Source: Microbacteriaceae bacterium
GTDB taxonomy: Bacteria > Actinomycetota > Actinomycetes > Actinomycetales > Microbacteriaceae
Assembly: GCA_022701925.1 (NCBI GenBank)
Contig: JAKONM010000034.1
Span: 1-20,842 of the forward strand
Direction of reading: 5' to 3'
DNA length: 20,842 bases
Shown here: piece by piece, positions 1 through 6,210 of the stretch
Layout: every line of letters starts with the position of its first letter
How positions within the stretch are numbered: the stretch's first letter is position 1
Position numbers and translations under genes: made by a program
Notes under the pieces: generated by a model
Database searches by the model: none
What the model saw: the letters and a program-made list of their open reading frames with translations, nothing else
Told to the model about the DNA's origin: nothing

Positions 1-85
1 CCGCCACAACGCGAAGATCGACCGCGCCCGCGTCTCCCGCTGGGCGACCCGGGTGCTGGCCGGCGAGCGGGCGGGGCAGCCGTGA
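1..85 (+). CDS. C-terminal end of a probable AMP-dependent ligase (OleC-like), truncated by window edge
   Basis: An open frame enters from the left edge and stops at the TGA at 83-85. The visible C-terminus contains RHNAKIDRARVSRWA and then about 12 more residues. Many adenylate-forming (acyl-CoA synthetase/AMP-ligase) enzymes end with a basic segment holding an essential lysine, and an HNAKID-type end resembles OleC, the beta-lactone synthetase of olefin biosynthesis. The stop overlaps the GTG start of the next gene (GTGA), so the two are probably translationally coupled. The OleC call rests mainly on the OleD-like neighbour. In some actinobacteria OleB and OleC are fused, which cannot be judged from 27 residues. 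Confidence 0.5.
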   Translation, partial: RHNAKIDRARVSRWATRVLAGERAGQP

Positions 86-1065
86 CCGAGCAGGGCGCGG
101 TGCTGGTCACCGGCGCCAGCGGCTGGCTCGGCGCCGCGGTGGCGAGGGCGCTGGTCTCCGCCGGCCGCGACGTGCGCACCCTGCAGCGCCGCCCCTCCGA
201 TGTCGAGGGCGCCGTCGACGTGCTCGGCTCGGTCACCGAGCAGGCGGCCGTCGACGAGGCCGTGCGCGGCGTGTCGGACGTCGTCCACCTGGCCGCCAAG
301 GTGTCCTTCGCGGGCGCGGAGTCGGAGTTCACCGAGGTGAACGTGCGCGGCACGCAGCGGCTGGTGCAGGCCGCGAAGCGCGCGGGCGTGCGGCGCTTCG
401 TCTTCGTCTCGTCGCCGTCGGTGGCCCACACGGGCGAGGCGATCATGGGGGAGGACGCGACCCCGGCGCAGCCGCAGCGGGCCCGCGGGCCGTACGCCCG
501 CACGAAGGCGGCGGCGGAGATCGAGGCCCTCGCGGCGGACGCGCCCGGTTTCGCGGTCGTCGCCGTCCGCCCGCACGTCGTCTGGGGGCCGGGCGATCCG
601 CAGCTGGTGCGCCGCATCCAGGAGCGCTCCGCGCAGGGCCGCCTGCCGATCGTCGGGTCCGGGGCGGCGCTCGTCGACAGCACCTACGTCGACGACGCCG
701 TGGACGGCATGCTGGCCGCGCTCGCCGCCGCCGAGCGGGTGCACGGGCAGGCCTACGTGCTCACGTCGGGGGAGCCGCGCCCCATCGGCGAGCTGATCGC
801 CGGGTTCTGCGCGGCCGCCGGCGTCCCCGCGCCCGCCCGGCGCGTGCCGGCCGGTGCCGCGGTCGCCGCGGGAGCCGTGGTCGAGGCCGTCTGGCGGGTG
901 CGCCCGGGCGACGAGCCGCCGATGACCCGGTTCCTCGCCGAGCAGCTCTCCACCGCGCACTGGTTCGACCAGCGGCGGACCCGACGCGACCTGGGCTGGT
1001 CGCCGGCCGTCGGGGTCGCGGAGGGGCTGCGCCGCCTGGCCGCCCATCACGCCGCCTCGCGCTGA
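82..1065 (+). CDS. oleD: NAD(P)-dependent epimerase/reductase, OleD-like (2-alkyl-3-oxoalkanoate reductase)
   Basis: This is a 327-residue extended-SDR protein. A Rossmann nucleotide-binding motif lies at the N-terminus (TGASGWLG, residues 10-17), and the SDR Tyr-Lys pair is in YARTK (Y138, K142). A very characteristic C-terminal stretch (residues 278-298, containing EPPMTRFLAEQLSTAHWFDQ) matches what I remember of OleD. OleD reduces the 2-alkyl-3-keto acid made by OleA to the beta-hydroxy acid, which OleC converts to a beta-lactone and OleB decarboxylates to a cis-olefin. The GTG start overlaps the upstream stop by 4 nt. OleA and OleB would lie off the left edge. The alternative is a generic 3-beta-hydroxysteroid dehydrogenase/isomerase-type epimerase, as OleD is often annotated. 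The SDR call is certain; the pathway assignment is likely. Confidence 0.75.
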   Translation: MTEQGAVLVTGASGWLGAAVARALVSAGRDVRTLQRRPSDVEGAVDVLGSVTEQAAVDEAVRGVSDVVHLAAKVSFAGAESEFTEVNVRGTQRLVQAAKRAGVRRFVFVSSPSVAHTGEAIMGEDATPAQPQRARGPYARTKAAAEIEALAADAPGFAVVAVRPHVVWGPGDPQLVRRIQERSAQGRLPIVGSGAALVDSTYVDDAVDGMLAALAAAERVHGQAYVLTSGEPRPIGELIAGFCAAAGVPAPARRVPAGAAVAAGAVVEAVWRVRPGDEPPMTRFLAEQLSTAHWFDQRRTRRDLGWSPAVGVAEGLRRLAAHHAASR

Positions 1066-1103
1066 GACGGGCCGCACCGCGGTGAGCGGAGGGCTCTCGC
1101 GTC

Positions 1104-1112
1104 TGGCAGAAT
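1104..1112 (+). promoter_or_regulatory. Extended -10 promoter of the rpsP operon
   Basis: The sequence TGG CAGAAT is an extended -10 (TGn plus a TAnnnT-like hexamer at 1107-1112). No convincing -35 is present. It lies in the 182-nt gap between oleD and rpsP and predicts a leader of about 130 nt. The same architecture precedes rplS (TGC CACAAT) and rpsB (TGG TAGAGT). Confidence 0.55.
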
Positions 1113-1247
1113 GGCTCACCGCGTCCGCGCGCCTCGACCCTCTATCCAGGCGTGCGGAAGGACTTCTTCGGTCCGCCGCCGAGTGTGCCCCACGCCCTCG
1201 ACGAGCAGACCGGCTCCGCACATCGACCAGTTGAGGAACCGCACACT

Positions 1248-1724
1248 GTGGCTGTCAAGATCCGTCTGAAGCGTCTCGGCAAGATCCGAGCCCCCTACTA
1301 CCGCATCGTCGTCGCCGACGCGCGCACCAAGCGCGACGGCCGCGTCATCGAGGAGATCGGTCAGTACCACCCGACCGAGCACCCCTCCGTCATCGAGGTC
1401 GACTCGGCCCGCGCCCTGTACTGGCTCGGCGTCGGCGCGCAGCCGACCGAGCAGGTCGCGGCGCTGCTGAAGCTCACCGGCGACTGGGGCAAGTTCAAGG
1501 GCGAGACCGGCGCCTCCACGGAGAACCGCGTCGAGGGCCGCAAGGAGAAGGCGCAGTTCGCGCCCGACGCGAAGAAGGCCTCGGTCGTCCGCTCCAAGGA
1601 GCAGATCGCCGACGCCGAGGCCGCCACGAAGGCGGACGCCGAGGTCGACCAGGTGGTCGCCGACGCGATCGACTCCGGCTCCACGACCTCGCAGGAGACC
1701 GCGGCGCAGGTGCAGAACTCCTGA
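1248..1724 (+). CDS. rpsP: Small ribosomal subunit protein bS16
   Basis: A 158-residue protein with the S16 core at residues 1-85: MAVKIRLKRLGKIRAPYYRI, VVADARTKRDGR, EEIGQYHP and a WL.GAQPTEQV-type segment. The GTG start at 1248 is chosen because the family begins at VAVKIRLKR and a GAGG lies at 1233-1236. The frame is open upstream to 1152, but those 32 residues do not look like S16. Bacterial S16 is usually 80-90 residues; here residues 86-158 form an extra tail, basic at first (EGRKEKAQFAPDAKK) and then Ala/Asp/Glu-rich. Such tails are common in actinobacterial S16. It is the first gene of the rpsP-khpA-rimM-trmD operon and its stop overlaps the next ATG (TGATG). Confidence 0.97.
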   Translation: MAVKIRLKRLGKIRAPYYRIVVADARTKRDGRVIEEIGQYHPTEHPSVIEVDSARALYWLGVGAQPTEQVAALLKLTGDWGKFKGETGASTENRVEGRKEKAQFAPDAKKASVVRSKEQIADAEAATKADAEVDQVVADAIDSGSTTSQETAAQVQNS

Positions 1725-1960
1725 TGCTGGAAGCCGCCCTCCTGCACCTCGTCAAGGGGATCGTCGACGAGCCGGACCAGGTCCGCGTCTCGCCGCGTTC
1801 GACGCCCCGCGGCGAGGTGCTGGAGGTGCGGGTCCACCCCGACGACCTGGGCCGCGTCATCGGCCGCGCCGGGCGCACCGCCAAGGCGCTGCGCACGGTC
1901 GTCAGCGCCTTGGCCGACGGCCGCCAGGTGCGGGTCGACGTCGTCGACGTCGACCGCTAG
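1724..1960 (+). CDS. khpA: KH-domain RNA-binding protein (KhpA family)
   Basis: A 78-residue single KH domain. The GxxG RNA-binding loop is G47-R-A-G50 within GRVIGRAGRTAKALRTVV, followed by the final strand VRVDVVDVD. This size and position, between rpsP and rimM, is typical of KhpA, a small RNA-binding protein that pairs with KhpB/Jag in Gram-positive bacteria and influences cell division and RNA metabolism. The ATG overlaps the rpsP stop by one base (TGATG), and rimM begins immediately after its TAG, so expression should be coupled to both. The last codons form a near-palindromic repeat of GTC/GAC codons. Confidence 0.93.
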   Translation: MLEAALLHLVKGIVDEPDQVRVSPRSTPRGEVLEVRVHPDDLGRVIGRAGRTAKALRTVVSALADGRQVRVDVVDVDR

Positions 1961-2641
1961 GTGGCGGCCAAGGCGAGGTCGGCCCAGACGCAACTGCGCG
2001 TCGGGCGCTTGACCAAGGCGCACGGGCTGAAGGGCGCGCTGAAGCTCGAGCTGTTCACCGACGCTCCGGAACGCCGCTTCACGCCCGGTGCGACCTTCGC
2101 GCTGCAGGTGCCCGACTCCTCGCCGTGGCACGGCAAGCGCCTCGAGCTGACCGAGCTGCGCTGGTACAACGGCCAGCCGGTCGGCTTCTTCAAGGGCGTC
2201 GGCGACCGCACGGCGGCGGAGAGCCTGATGAAGGCGATCCTCTGGATCGACCACGACATGGCCGAGGAGCCGGTCGAGGAGGACGCCTGGTACGACCACG
2301 AGCTCGTCGGCCTGGACGTCGTCCGCGACGGGCGCACCGTCGGCGTGCTCGACCGGCTGGAGCACCTGCCGGCGCAGGACCTGCTGGTCGTCAAGGTCGG
2401 CGACGCCGAGGTGCTGGTGCCGTTCGTGAAGGCGATCGTGCCCGAGGTCGACCTGGCCGGCCGCCGCATCGTGGTCACCCCGCCGGACGGCCTGTTCGAG
2501 GCGCTGCCGGACGACGAGCCGCGGCCCGCGCGCCGGCCGGCGCCGGACGCGGCCGAGCCGGAGGGCGGAGCGCCGTCCGACGACGGCCCCTCCCCGGCCG
2601 AGCAACCCGCAGCGGCCGCGGACGACGCACCGCGCGACTGA
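1961..2641 (+). CDS. rimM: 16S rRNA processing / 30S maturation factor RimM
   Basis: A 226-residue protein. The N-terminal RimM domain begins LRVGRLTKAHGLKGALKLELFTD (residues 12-34), and the PRC-barrel-like domain covers about 105-182 (WYDHELVGLDV, VLVPFVKAIVPEVDL, DGL). RimM binds S19 in the 30S head and assists maturation of the 16S rRNA 3' domain. The GTG start directly follows the khpA TAG with no space and no clear Shine-Dalgarno, so translation probably depends on coupling. Residues 183-226 are a non-conserved Pro/Ala/Asp/Glu tail beyond the usual length of about 170-180. Its stop is one base from the trmD GTG. Confidence 0.96.
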   Translation: MAAKARSAQTQLRVGRLTKAHGLKGALKLELFTDAPERRFTPGATFALQVPDSSPWHGKRLELTELRWYNGQPVGFFKGVGDRTAAESLMKAILWIDHDMAEEPVEEDAWYDHELVGLDVVRDGRTVGVLDRLEHLPAQDLLVVKVGDAEVLVPFVKAIVPEVDLAGRRIVVTPPDGLFEALPDDEPRPARRPAPDAAEPEGGAPSDDGPSPAEQPAAAADDAPRD

Positions 2642-2642
2642 C

Positions 2643-3332
2643 GTGCGCATCGACGTCGTCACGATCTTCCCCGAGGTGCTCGGGGTGCTGGACGTCTCCC
2701 TGCTCGGCCGCGCCCGCTCGACCGGCCTGCTGGACGTGCGGGTGCACGACCTGCGCGACGCCGCGCACGACCGGCGCCGAACCGTCGACGACACCCCGTA
2801 CGGCGGCGGCGCCGGCATGGTGATGAAGCCGGAGCCCTGGGGCGAGGTGCTCGACGGGCTGCTGGCCGAGGGCGACGACCCGCTGGTGGTCTTCCCGACC
2901 CCGGCGGGCACCCCGTTCGTGCAGGCGACCGCGGCCCGGTGGGCGGAGGAGCGGCGACTGATCTTCTGCTGCGGCCGCTACGAGGGCATCGATCACCGGG
3001 TCGCCGAGCACACCGCAGGCCGCGCCCGCGTGGCGGAGGTCAGCCTGGGCGACTTCGTGCTGAACGGCGGCGAGGTCGCGGTGCTCGCGATGGTCGAGGC
3101 CGTCGGGCGCCTGGTGCCCGGGGTGATCGGCAACCCCGCCAGCCTCACGGAGGAGAGCCACGAGGGCGGCCTGCTCGAGTACCCCTCCTACACGAAGCCG
3201 TCCGTCTGGCGCGGCCTCGAGGTGCCCCCGGTGCTGCGCTCCGGCGACCACGGCGCCGTCGCGCGCTGGCGCGCCGAGCAGGCGCTGGAGCGGACTCGGC
3301 GGGTGCGGCCCGACCTGCTGCCGCCGGCCTGA
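2643..3332 (+). CDS. trmD: tRNA (guanine-N1)-methyltransferase TrmD
   Basis: A 229-residue SPOUT methyltransferase that makes m1G37 in tRNAs with G36, preventing +1 frameshifting. Motifs in order: MRIDVVTIFPE; DDTPYGGGAGMVMKPEP (49-65); CCGRYEGIDHRV (109-120); VSLGDFVLNGGEVAVLAM (133-150), part of the trefoil knot that binds SAM; LVPGVIGN; YPSYTKPSVWRG (180-191). R156 aligns with E. coli R154. The position of E. coli catalytic D169 aligns without gaps to E171 here (TEES instead of TEDS). The GTG start lies one base after the rimM stop. It is the last gene of the rpsP operon and is followed by a nested inverted repeat. Confidence 0.97.
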   Translation: MRIDVVTIFPEVLGVLDVSLLGRARSTGLLDVRVHDLRDAAHDRRRTVDDTPYGGGAGMVMKPEPWGEVLDGLLAEGDDPLVVFPTPAGTPFVQATAARWAEERRLIFCCGRYEGIDHRVAEHTAGRARVAEVSLGDFVLNGGEVAVLAMVEAVGRLVPGVIGNPASLTEESHEGGLLEYPSYTKPSVWRGLEVPPVLRSGDHGAVARWRAEQALERTRRVRPDLLPPA

Positions 3333-3361
3333 CCGGTCGCGGCCGATCCTGCGGCTGCGAC

Positions 3362-3436
3362 GGTCGGAGGTCGATGCGGCGCGTGGAGGGCGGATCAGGC
3401 CCTCCCTGCCTCCGTCGACAGCGACGACCTCCGTCC
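3362..3436. terminator. Nested inverted repeat between convergent trmD and map (probable bidirectional terminator)
   Basis: An inner perfect 7-bp stem, GGAGGGC (3385-3391) with GCCCTCC (3399-3405), has a 7-nt loop. It is enclosed by an outer 12-bp stem, GGTCGGAGGTCG (3362-3373) with CGACCTCCGTCC (3425-3436), 11 of 12 positions paired. It sits in the 123-bp gap between the 3' ends of trmD (+) and map (-). There is no U-tract on either strand, as is common for high-GC actinobacterial terminators. Confidence 0.6.
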
Positions 3437-3455
3437 GCGGCGACGGACCCCGCCC

Positions 3456-4223
3456 TCAGCCGCGGGCGGTCAGCACCACCGGGTCGCCGTCGGTGATCGC
3501 CACCGTGTGCTCGGTGTGCGCACCGCGCGAGCCGTCCGCGCTGCGCAGCGTCCAGCCGTCCGCGTCCATGCGGATGCGGTCAGTGGTCTCCAGCAGCCAG
3601 GGCTCGATGGCGATGACCAGGCCCGGCCGCAGCTTCAGCCCGCGGTGCGGGCGGCCGTCGTTCGGCACGTGCGGATCGCCGTGCATGGTGCGGCCGACGC
3701 CGTGCCCGCCGAACTCCAGGTTCACGGAGTAGCCGGCCGCGCGGCACACGTCGCCGATCGCCGCGGACACGTCGCCCAGCTTGAAGCCGGCGCGGGCCGT
3801 CGCGATCGCCGCGTCCAGGGCCTCGCGCGTCGTGGCGATCAGCCGCTCGTCCTCCGCCCGCGGCGTGCCGACGATCACCGTGACGGCGCTGTCGGCCACC
3901 CATCCGTCGACCCCGGCCGCGAAGTCGAGGCTGACCACGTCGCCGTCCTGCAGGGCGTAGTCGAACGGCAGGCCGTGCAGCACCGCGTCGTTCACCGATG
4001 TGCACAGCACCTTGCCGAACGGCATCGCGCCGAAGGAGGGGTGGTAGTCGATGTAGCAGCTCTCGGCGCCGCGGTCCCGGATCATCGCGTGGGCGATCCG
4101 GTCGAGCTCCAGCAGGTTCACGCCGACGGCCGCCTCGGCGGCCAGTCGCGTGAGGACGCTCGCGACGAACGCGCCGGCCGGGCGCATCGCCTCGATCTCC
4201 GCGGGTGTGCGCAACTCGATCAC
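3456..4223 (-). CDS. map: Type I methionine aminopeptidase
   Basis: A 255-residue enzyme that removes the initiator Met from nascent proteins. All metal ligands of the pita-bread fold are visible: D100 and D111 (VVSLDFAAGVDGWVADSA), H174 (GGHGVGR), E207 (AIEPWLL) and E238 (HTEHTVAITDG). The substrate-pocket histidines are H83 (VLHGLP) and H181 (MHGDPHVPN). The GTG start at 4223 (minus) has a GGAGG at 4229-4233. It has no N-terminal zinc/SH3 extension, unlike the longer mycobacterial form. It points away from the ribosomal operons, converges on trmD, and has its own promoter. Many actinobacteria carry a second map beside secY-adk-infA; whether this is the only copy cannot be told here. Confidence 0.96.
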   Translation of the reverse strand: MIELRTPAEIEAMRPAGAFVASVLTRLAAEAAVGVNLLELDRIAHAMIRDRGAESCYIDYHPSFGAMPFGKVLCTSVNDAVLHGLPFDYALQDGDVVSLDFAAGVDGWVADSAVTVIVGTPRAEDERLIATTREALDAAIATARAGFKLGDVSAAIGDVCRAAGYSVNLEFGGHGVGRTMHGDPHVPNDGRPHRGLKLRPGLVIAIEPWLLETTDRIRMDADGWTLRSADGSRGAHTEHTVAITDGDPVVLTARG

Positions 4224-4248
4224 GCTGGCCTCCGATCAGTCCGCAACG

Positions 4249-4254
4249 ACCCTA
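4249..4254 (-). promoter_or_regulatory. Probable -10 element of map
   Basis: TAGGGT on the minus strand (plus-strand ACCCTA) lies 25 nt upstream of the map GTG, with a GGAGG Shine-Dalgarno between them at 4229-4233. No clear -35 is seen. Confidence 0.45.
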
Positions 4255-4356
4255 GCCGCGCCCCGGCGGCCCCTCCGTGCCGTGCGCGGGCTGGACGCGG
4301 ACGAAGCACCTCCTGTGCCGCGGGCGAACAGCGGACCGGTGCGGAGGCCGCCCTCG

Positions 4357-4362
4357 TACCAT
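4357..4362 (+). promoter_or_regulatory. Start-proximal -10-like hexamer (leaderless mRNA candidate)
   Basis: TACCAT ends 7 nt before the ATG at 4370, so transcription would begin at or next to the start codon. No Shine-Dalgarno precedes that ATG. Confidence 0.45.
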
Positions 4363-4369
4363 CGGACGC

Positions 4370-4858
4370 ATGGCGGGCAGGGCGGGCGCAGCGGTTCGGC
4401 GGGGCTTCTTCACGTGGTCGTTCGCGGCGGCGGTCGTGCTGCCGGTCTGGGTGCTCATCGGCTACGCCGTCCAGGGGTCGTCCGTCGGCGGGCTGCTCGG
4501 CGTGCTGCTGCTGGCTCCGGTGGTGCTGTTGGTCGAGCTGGGCCTGGCCCTGCTGTTCGCCGCCCGCTCCGAGGTGCGCCGCGCCCGTGCGCTCGACGGG
4601 CCGGCGATCGCGGTGCTGTCCGCCTTCCAGATCGGGGTCCTGGGCTTCGGCGTCTTCGGTCCGGCGAGCGCGTGGTTCGGCGTGCTCGCCTTCGCGGCCG
4701 CGGTCGGCGGGTTCTGGCTGGGCGGGCGCCTGCTGCTGGCGGACGTGCGCAGCCGGGTGCGCGCGACGGTGGCGGGGTTCGGCGCCCCGGTGCCGCCGCA
4801 GGGCCCGCGCGTCATCGACGCCGGCGAGTACGTGGTGATCAAGCCCTCCACGCGCTGA
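4370..4858 (+). CDS. Small multi-pass membrane protein of unknown function
   Basis: A 162-residue protein I do not recognise as a named family. Hydrophobic segments at roughly 16-36, 40-63, 78-96 and 98-119 suggest four transmembrane helices, with a basic segment (SEVRRAR, about 67-73) between helices 2 and 3. A soluble C-terminal tail of about 40 residues ends GEYVVIKPSTR. The frame is open upstream to 4277, but the ATG at 4370 is preferred: a TACCAT box lies 7 nt upstream, hydrophobicity starts soon after, and the upstream extension is basic, Cys-containing and unlike a signal. It is divergent from map and sits just upstream of the rplS promoter. Such genes are sometimes labelled MFS permease, but four helices are too few for that. 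Confidence 0.75.
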   Translation: MAGRAGAAVRRGFFTWSFAAAVVLPVWVLIGYAVQGSSVGGLLGVLLLAPVVLLVELGLALLFAARSEVRRARALDGPAIAVLSAFQIGVLGFGVFGPASAWFGVLAFAAAVGGFWLGGRLLLADVRSRVRATVAGFGAPVPPQGPRVIDAGEYVVIKPSTR

Positions 4859-4886
4859 CCCCGGCTGCGACGCCCGGCCCGCCGTG

Positions 4887-4895
4887 TGCCACAAT
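4887..4895 (+). promoter_or_regulatory. Extended -10 promoter of rplS
   Basis: TGC CACAAT (hexamer 4890-4895) lies about 122 nt upstream of the rplS ATG and predicts a leader of about 115 nt. The architecture matches the rpsP and rpsB promoters in this window. No clear -35 is seen. Confidence 0.5.
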
Positions 4896-4903
4896 GGTCG
4901 ATC

Positions 4904-4979
4904 GTGCCGCGGCCGGCCCTGCCGCTGGGGGGTCTCGAACGCCGGCGGCACCCGTCTTCGCACAGCGCGGCACCCGCGC
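4904..4979 (+). promoter_or_regulatory. Structured rplS 5' leader (two hairpins)
   Basis: The leader contains a 7-bp stem, GTGCCGC (4904-4910) with GCGGCAC (4945-4951), and a 6-bp hairpin, GCGCGG (4965-4970) with CCGCGC (4974-4979), loop CAC. They lie between the predicted transcription start and the AGGGAG ribosome site at 5008-5013. High GC makes some stems expected by chance. An L19 autoregulatory role is only a possibility. Confidence 0.35.
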
Positions 4980-5017
4980 GACGATCCGGCCGACCAGCGG
5001 CGCGCCCAGGGAGAACC

Positions 5018-5368
5018 ATGAGCCAGTTGCTCGACGAGCTCGAGGCCGCCAGTCTGCGGTCCGACGTCCCGGACTTCCGTCCCGGGGACACCGTGCGCGT
5101 GCACGTGAACATCATCGAGGGCACCCGCAGCCGCATCCAGGTGTTCCAGGGCGCCGTCATCGGCCGCCAGGGCGCCGGCGTCCGCGAGACCTTCACCGTC
5201 CGCAAGGTCAGCTTCCAGGTGGGCGTGGAGCGCACCTTCCCGGTGCACACGCCGGTGATCGACCACATCGAGGTCGTGACCCGCGGCGACGTGCGCCGCG
5301 CGAAGCTGTACTACCTGCGCGAGCTGCGCGGCAAGAAGGCGAAGATCAAGGAGAAGCGGGACAGCTGA
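5018..5368 (+). CDS. rplS: Large ribosomal subunit protein bL19
   Basis: A 116-residue protein of standard length. Motifs include DFRPGDTVRVHVNIIEGTR, QVFQGAVIGRQGAGVRETFTVRK, GVERTFPVHTP and the conserved C-terminus VRRAKLYYLRELRGKKAKIKEKR. L19 sits at the subunit interface and contributes to bridges B6/B8. The ATG at 5018 has AGGGAG at 5008-5013. The frame is open back to 4886, but that extension is leader sequence and foreign to the family. In many bacteria rplS directly follows trmD; here map and a membrane-protein gene intervene and rplS has its own promoter. lepB follows after about 100 bp with another probable promoter. Confidence 0.98.
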   Translation: MSQLLDELEAASLRSDVPDFRPGDTVRVHVNIIEGTRSRIQVFQGAVIGRQGAGVRETFTVRKVSFQVGVERTFPVHTPVIDHIEVVTRGDVRRAKLYYLRELRGKKAKIKEKRDS

Positions 5369-5407
5369 CCCGCCTCGGCGCCTGACCGGCCCGGCCCGCT
5401 CGCCACG

Positions 5408-5413
5408 TACACT
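5408..5413 (+). promoter_or_regulatory. Probable -10 element of lepB
   Basis: TACACT lies 56 nt upstream of the preferred lepB ATG, in the rplS-lepB gap. No clear -35 is seen. Confidence 0.4.
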
Positions 5414-5469
5414 GGCCCGCGCGCCGGGCCGTCGTCCGTCCGCTGCAGGTGCTGGGAGGGCGTGGATCG

Positions 5470-6210
5470 ATGGTGCAGAGCCCCCCGCGCGACGGTCAGC
5501 CGGCGCTGCGGCGGCGTCCGGGCCGGGGGGCCGCGGGGTTCCTGCGCGACCTGGTCGTCATCGTGGTCGTCGCCGTGCTGGCGTCGTTCCTGATCAAGAC
5601 CTTCCTGGTCCGCTCGTTCTTCATCCCGTCGGAGTCGATGCAGAACACGCTCCAGGTGCACGACCGCATCCTGGTGAACGAGCTGGTCCCGGGCCTGATC
5701 CCGCTGCAGCGCGGCGACGTGATCGTGTTCAAGGACCCGGGCGGATGGCTGCGCCAGGACTACGTCGCGCCGCCGTCGAACCCGCTCGCCGCCGCGGGGG
5801 AGTGGGTCCTCTCCGTCTTCGGCCTGTCGACGCAGGACGCGAACGACCACCTGGTCAAGCGCGTGATCGGGCTGCCGGGCGACCGCGTCACCTGCTGCAA
5901 CTCGCTCGGCCAGCTGAGCGTGAACGGCGTCCCGGTGGAGGAGCCCTACGTCGTGAAGTCGTCGGCCAGCGACCGGGTGTCCGACCAGGACTTCGACGTC
6001 ACGGTGCCGACCGGGGACCTGTGGGTGATGGGCGACAACCGGTACAACTCGGAGGACTCGCGCTACCACCCGGACGCGCCGGGCAAGGGCTTCGTGCCGA
6101 CCTCGGACGTGGTCGGGCGGGCGTTCGTGGTCTCGTGGCCGGTGTCGCACTGGGACTGGCTGACCAACTACCCGTCCTCCTTCGCGGGCGTGGGTCCGCC
6201 GAAGAGGTGA
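5470..6210 (+). CDS. lepB: Signal peptidase I
   Basis: A 246-residue membrane serine protease that removes signal peptides from Sec/Tat exported proteins. After a basic N-terminus there is one transmembrane segment at about 26-47. The catalytic Ser56 is in IPSESMQNTL, the general-base Lys130 in HLVKRVIGLPGDRV, and box E is GDNRYNSEDSR (188-198). An insertion at about 88-124 (PGGWLRQDYVAPPSNPLAAAGEW) lies between boxes C and D and is typical of actinobacteria. ATG 5470 is chosen because GGGAGGG at 5454-5460 fits it; an in-frame GTG at 5449 would place the purine tract inside the gene. The stop overlaps the proposed rnhB GTG (GTGA). Exported products in this window (12530-13048, 18417-19082) are potential substrates. 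Confidence 0.96.
   Translation: MVQSPPRDGQPALRRRPGRGAAGFLRDLVVIVVVAVLASFLIKTFLVRSFFIPSESMQNTLQVHDRILVNELVPGLIPLQRGDVIVFKDPGGWLRQDYVAPPSNPLAAAGEWVLSVFGLSTQDANDHLVKRVIGLPGDRVTCCNSLGQLSVNGVPVEEPYVVKSSASDRVSDQDFDVTVPTGDLWVMGDNRYNSEDSRYHPDAPGKGFVPTSDVVGRAFVVSWPVSHWDWLTNYPSSFAGVGPPKR

Noticed and set aside
1152..1247. 32-codon N-terminal extension of rpsP
   Set aside because: The S16 family starts at VAVKIRLKR. A ribosome site precedes the GTG at 1248, and the extension lies in the leader.
1361..2911. Minus-strand open frame of 516 codons across rpsP-khpA-rimM-trmD
   Set aside because: Antisense to four certain genes; Arg/Val/Gly-rich low-complexity translation typical of high-GC shadow frames.
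4886..5017. 44-codon in-frame extension of rplS
   Set aside because: It would start inside the promoter -10 and is foreign to L19; ATG 5018 has a ribosome site and gives the normal length.
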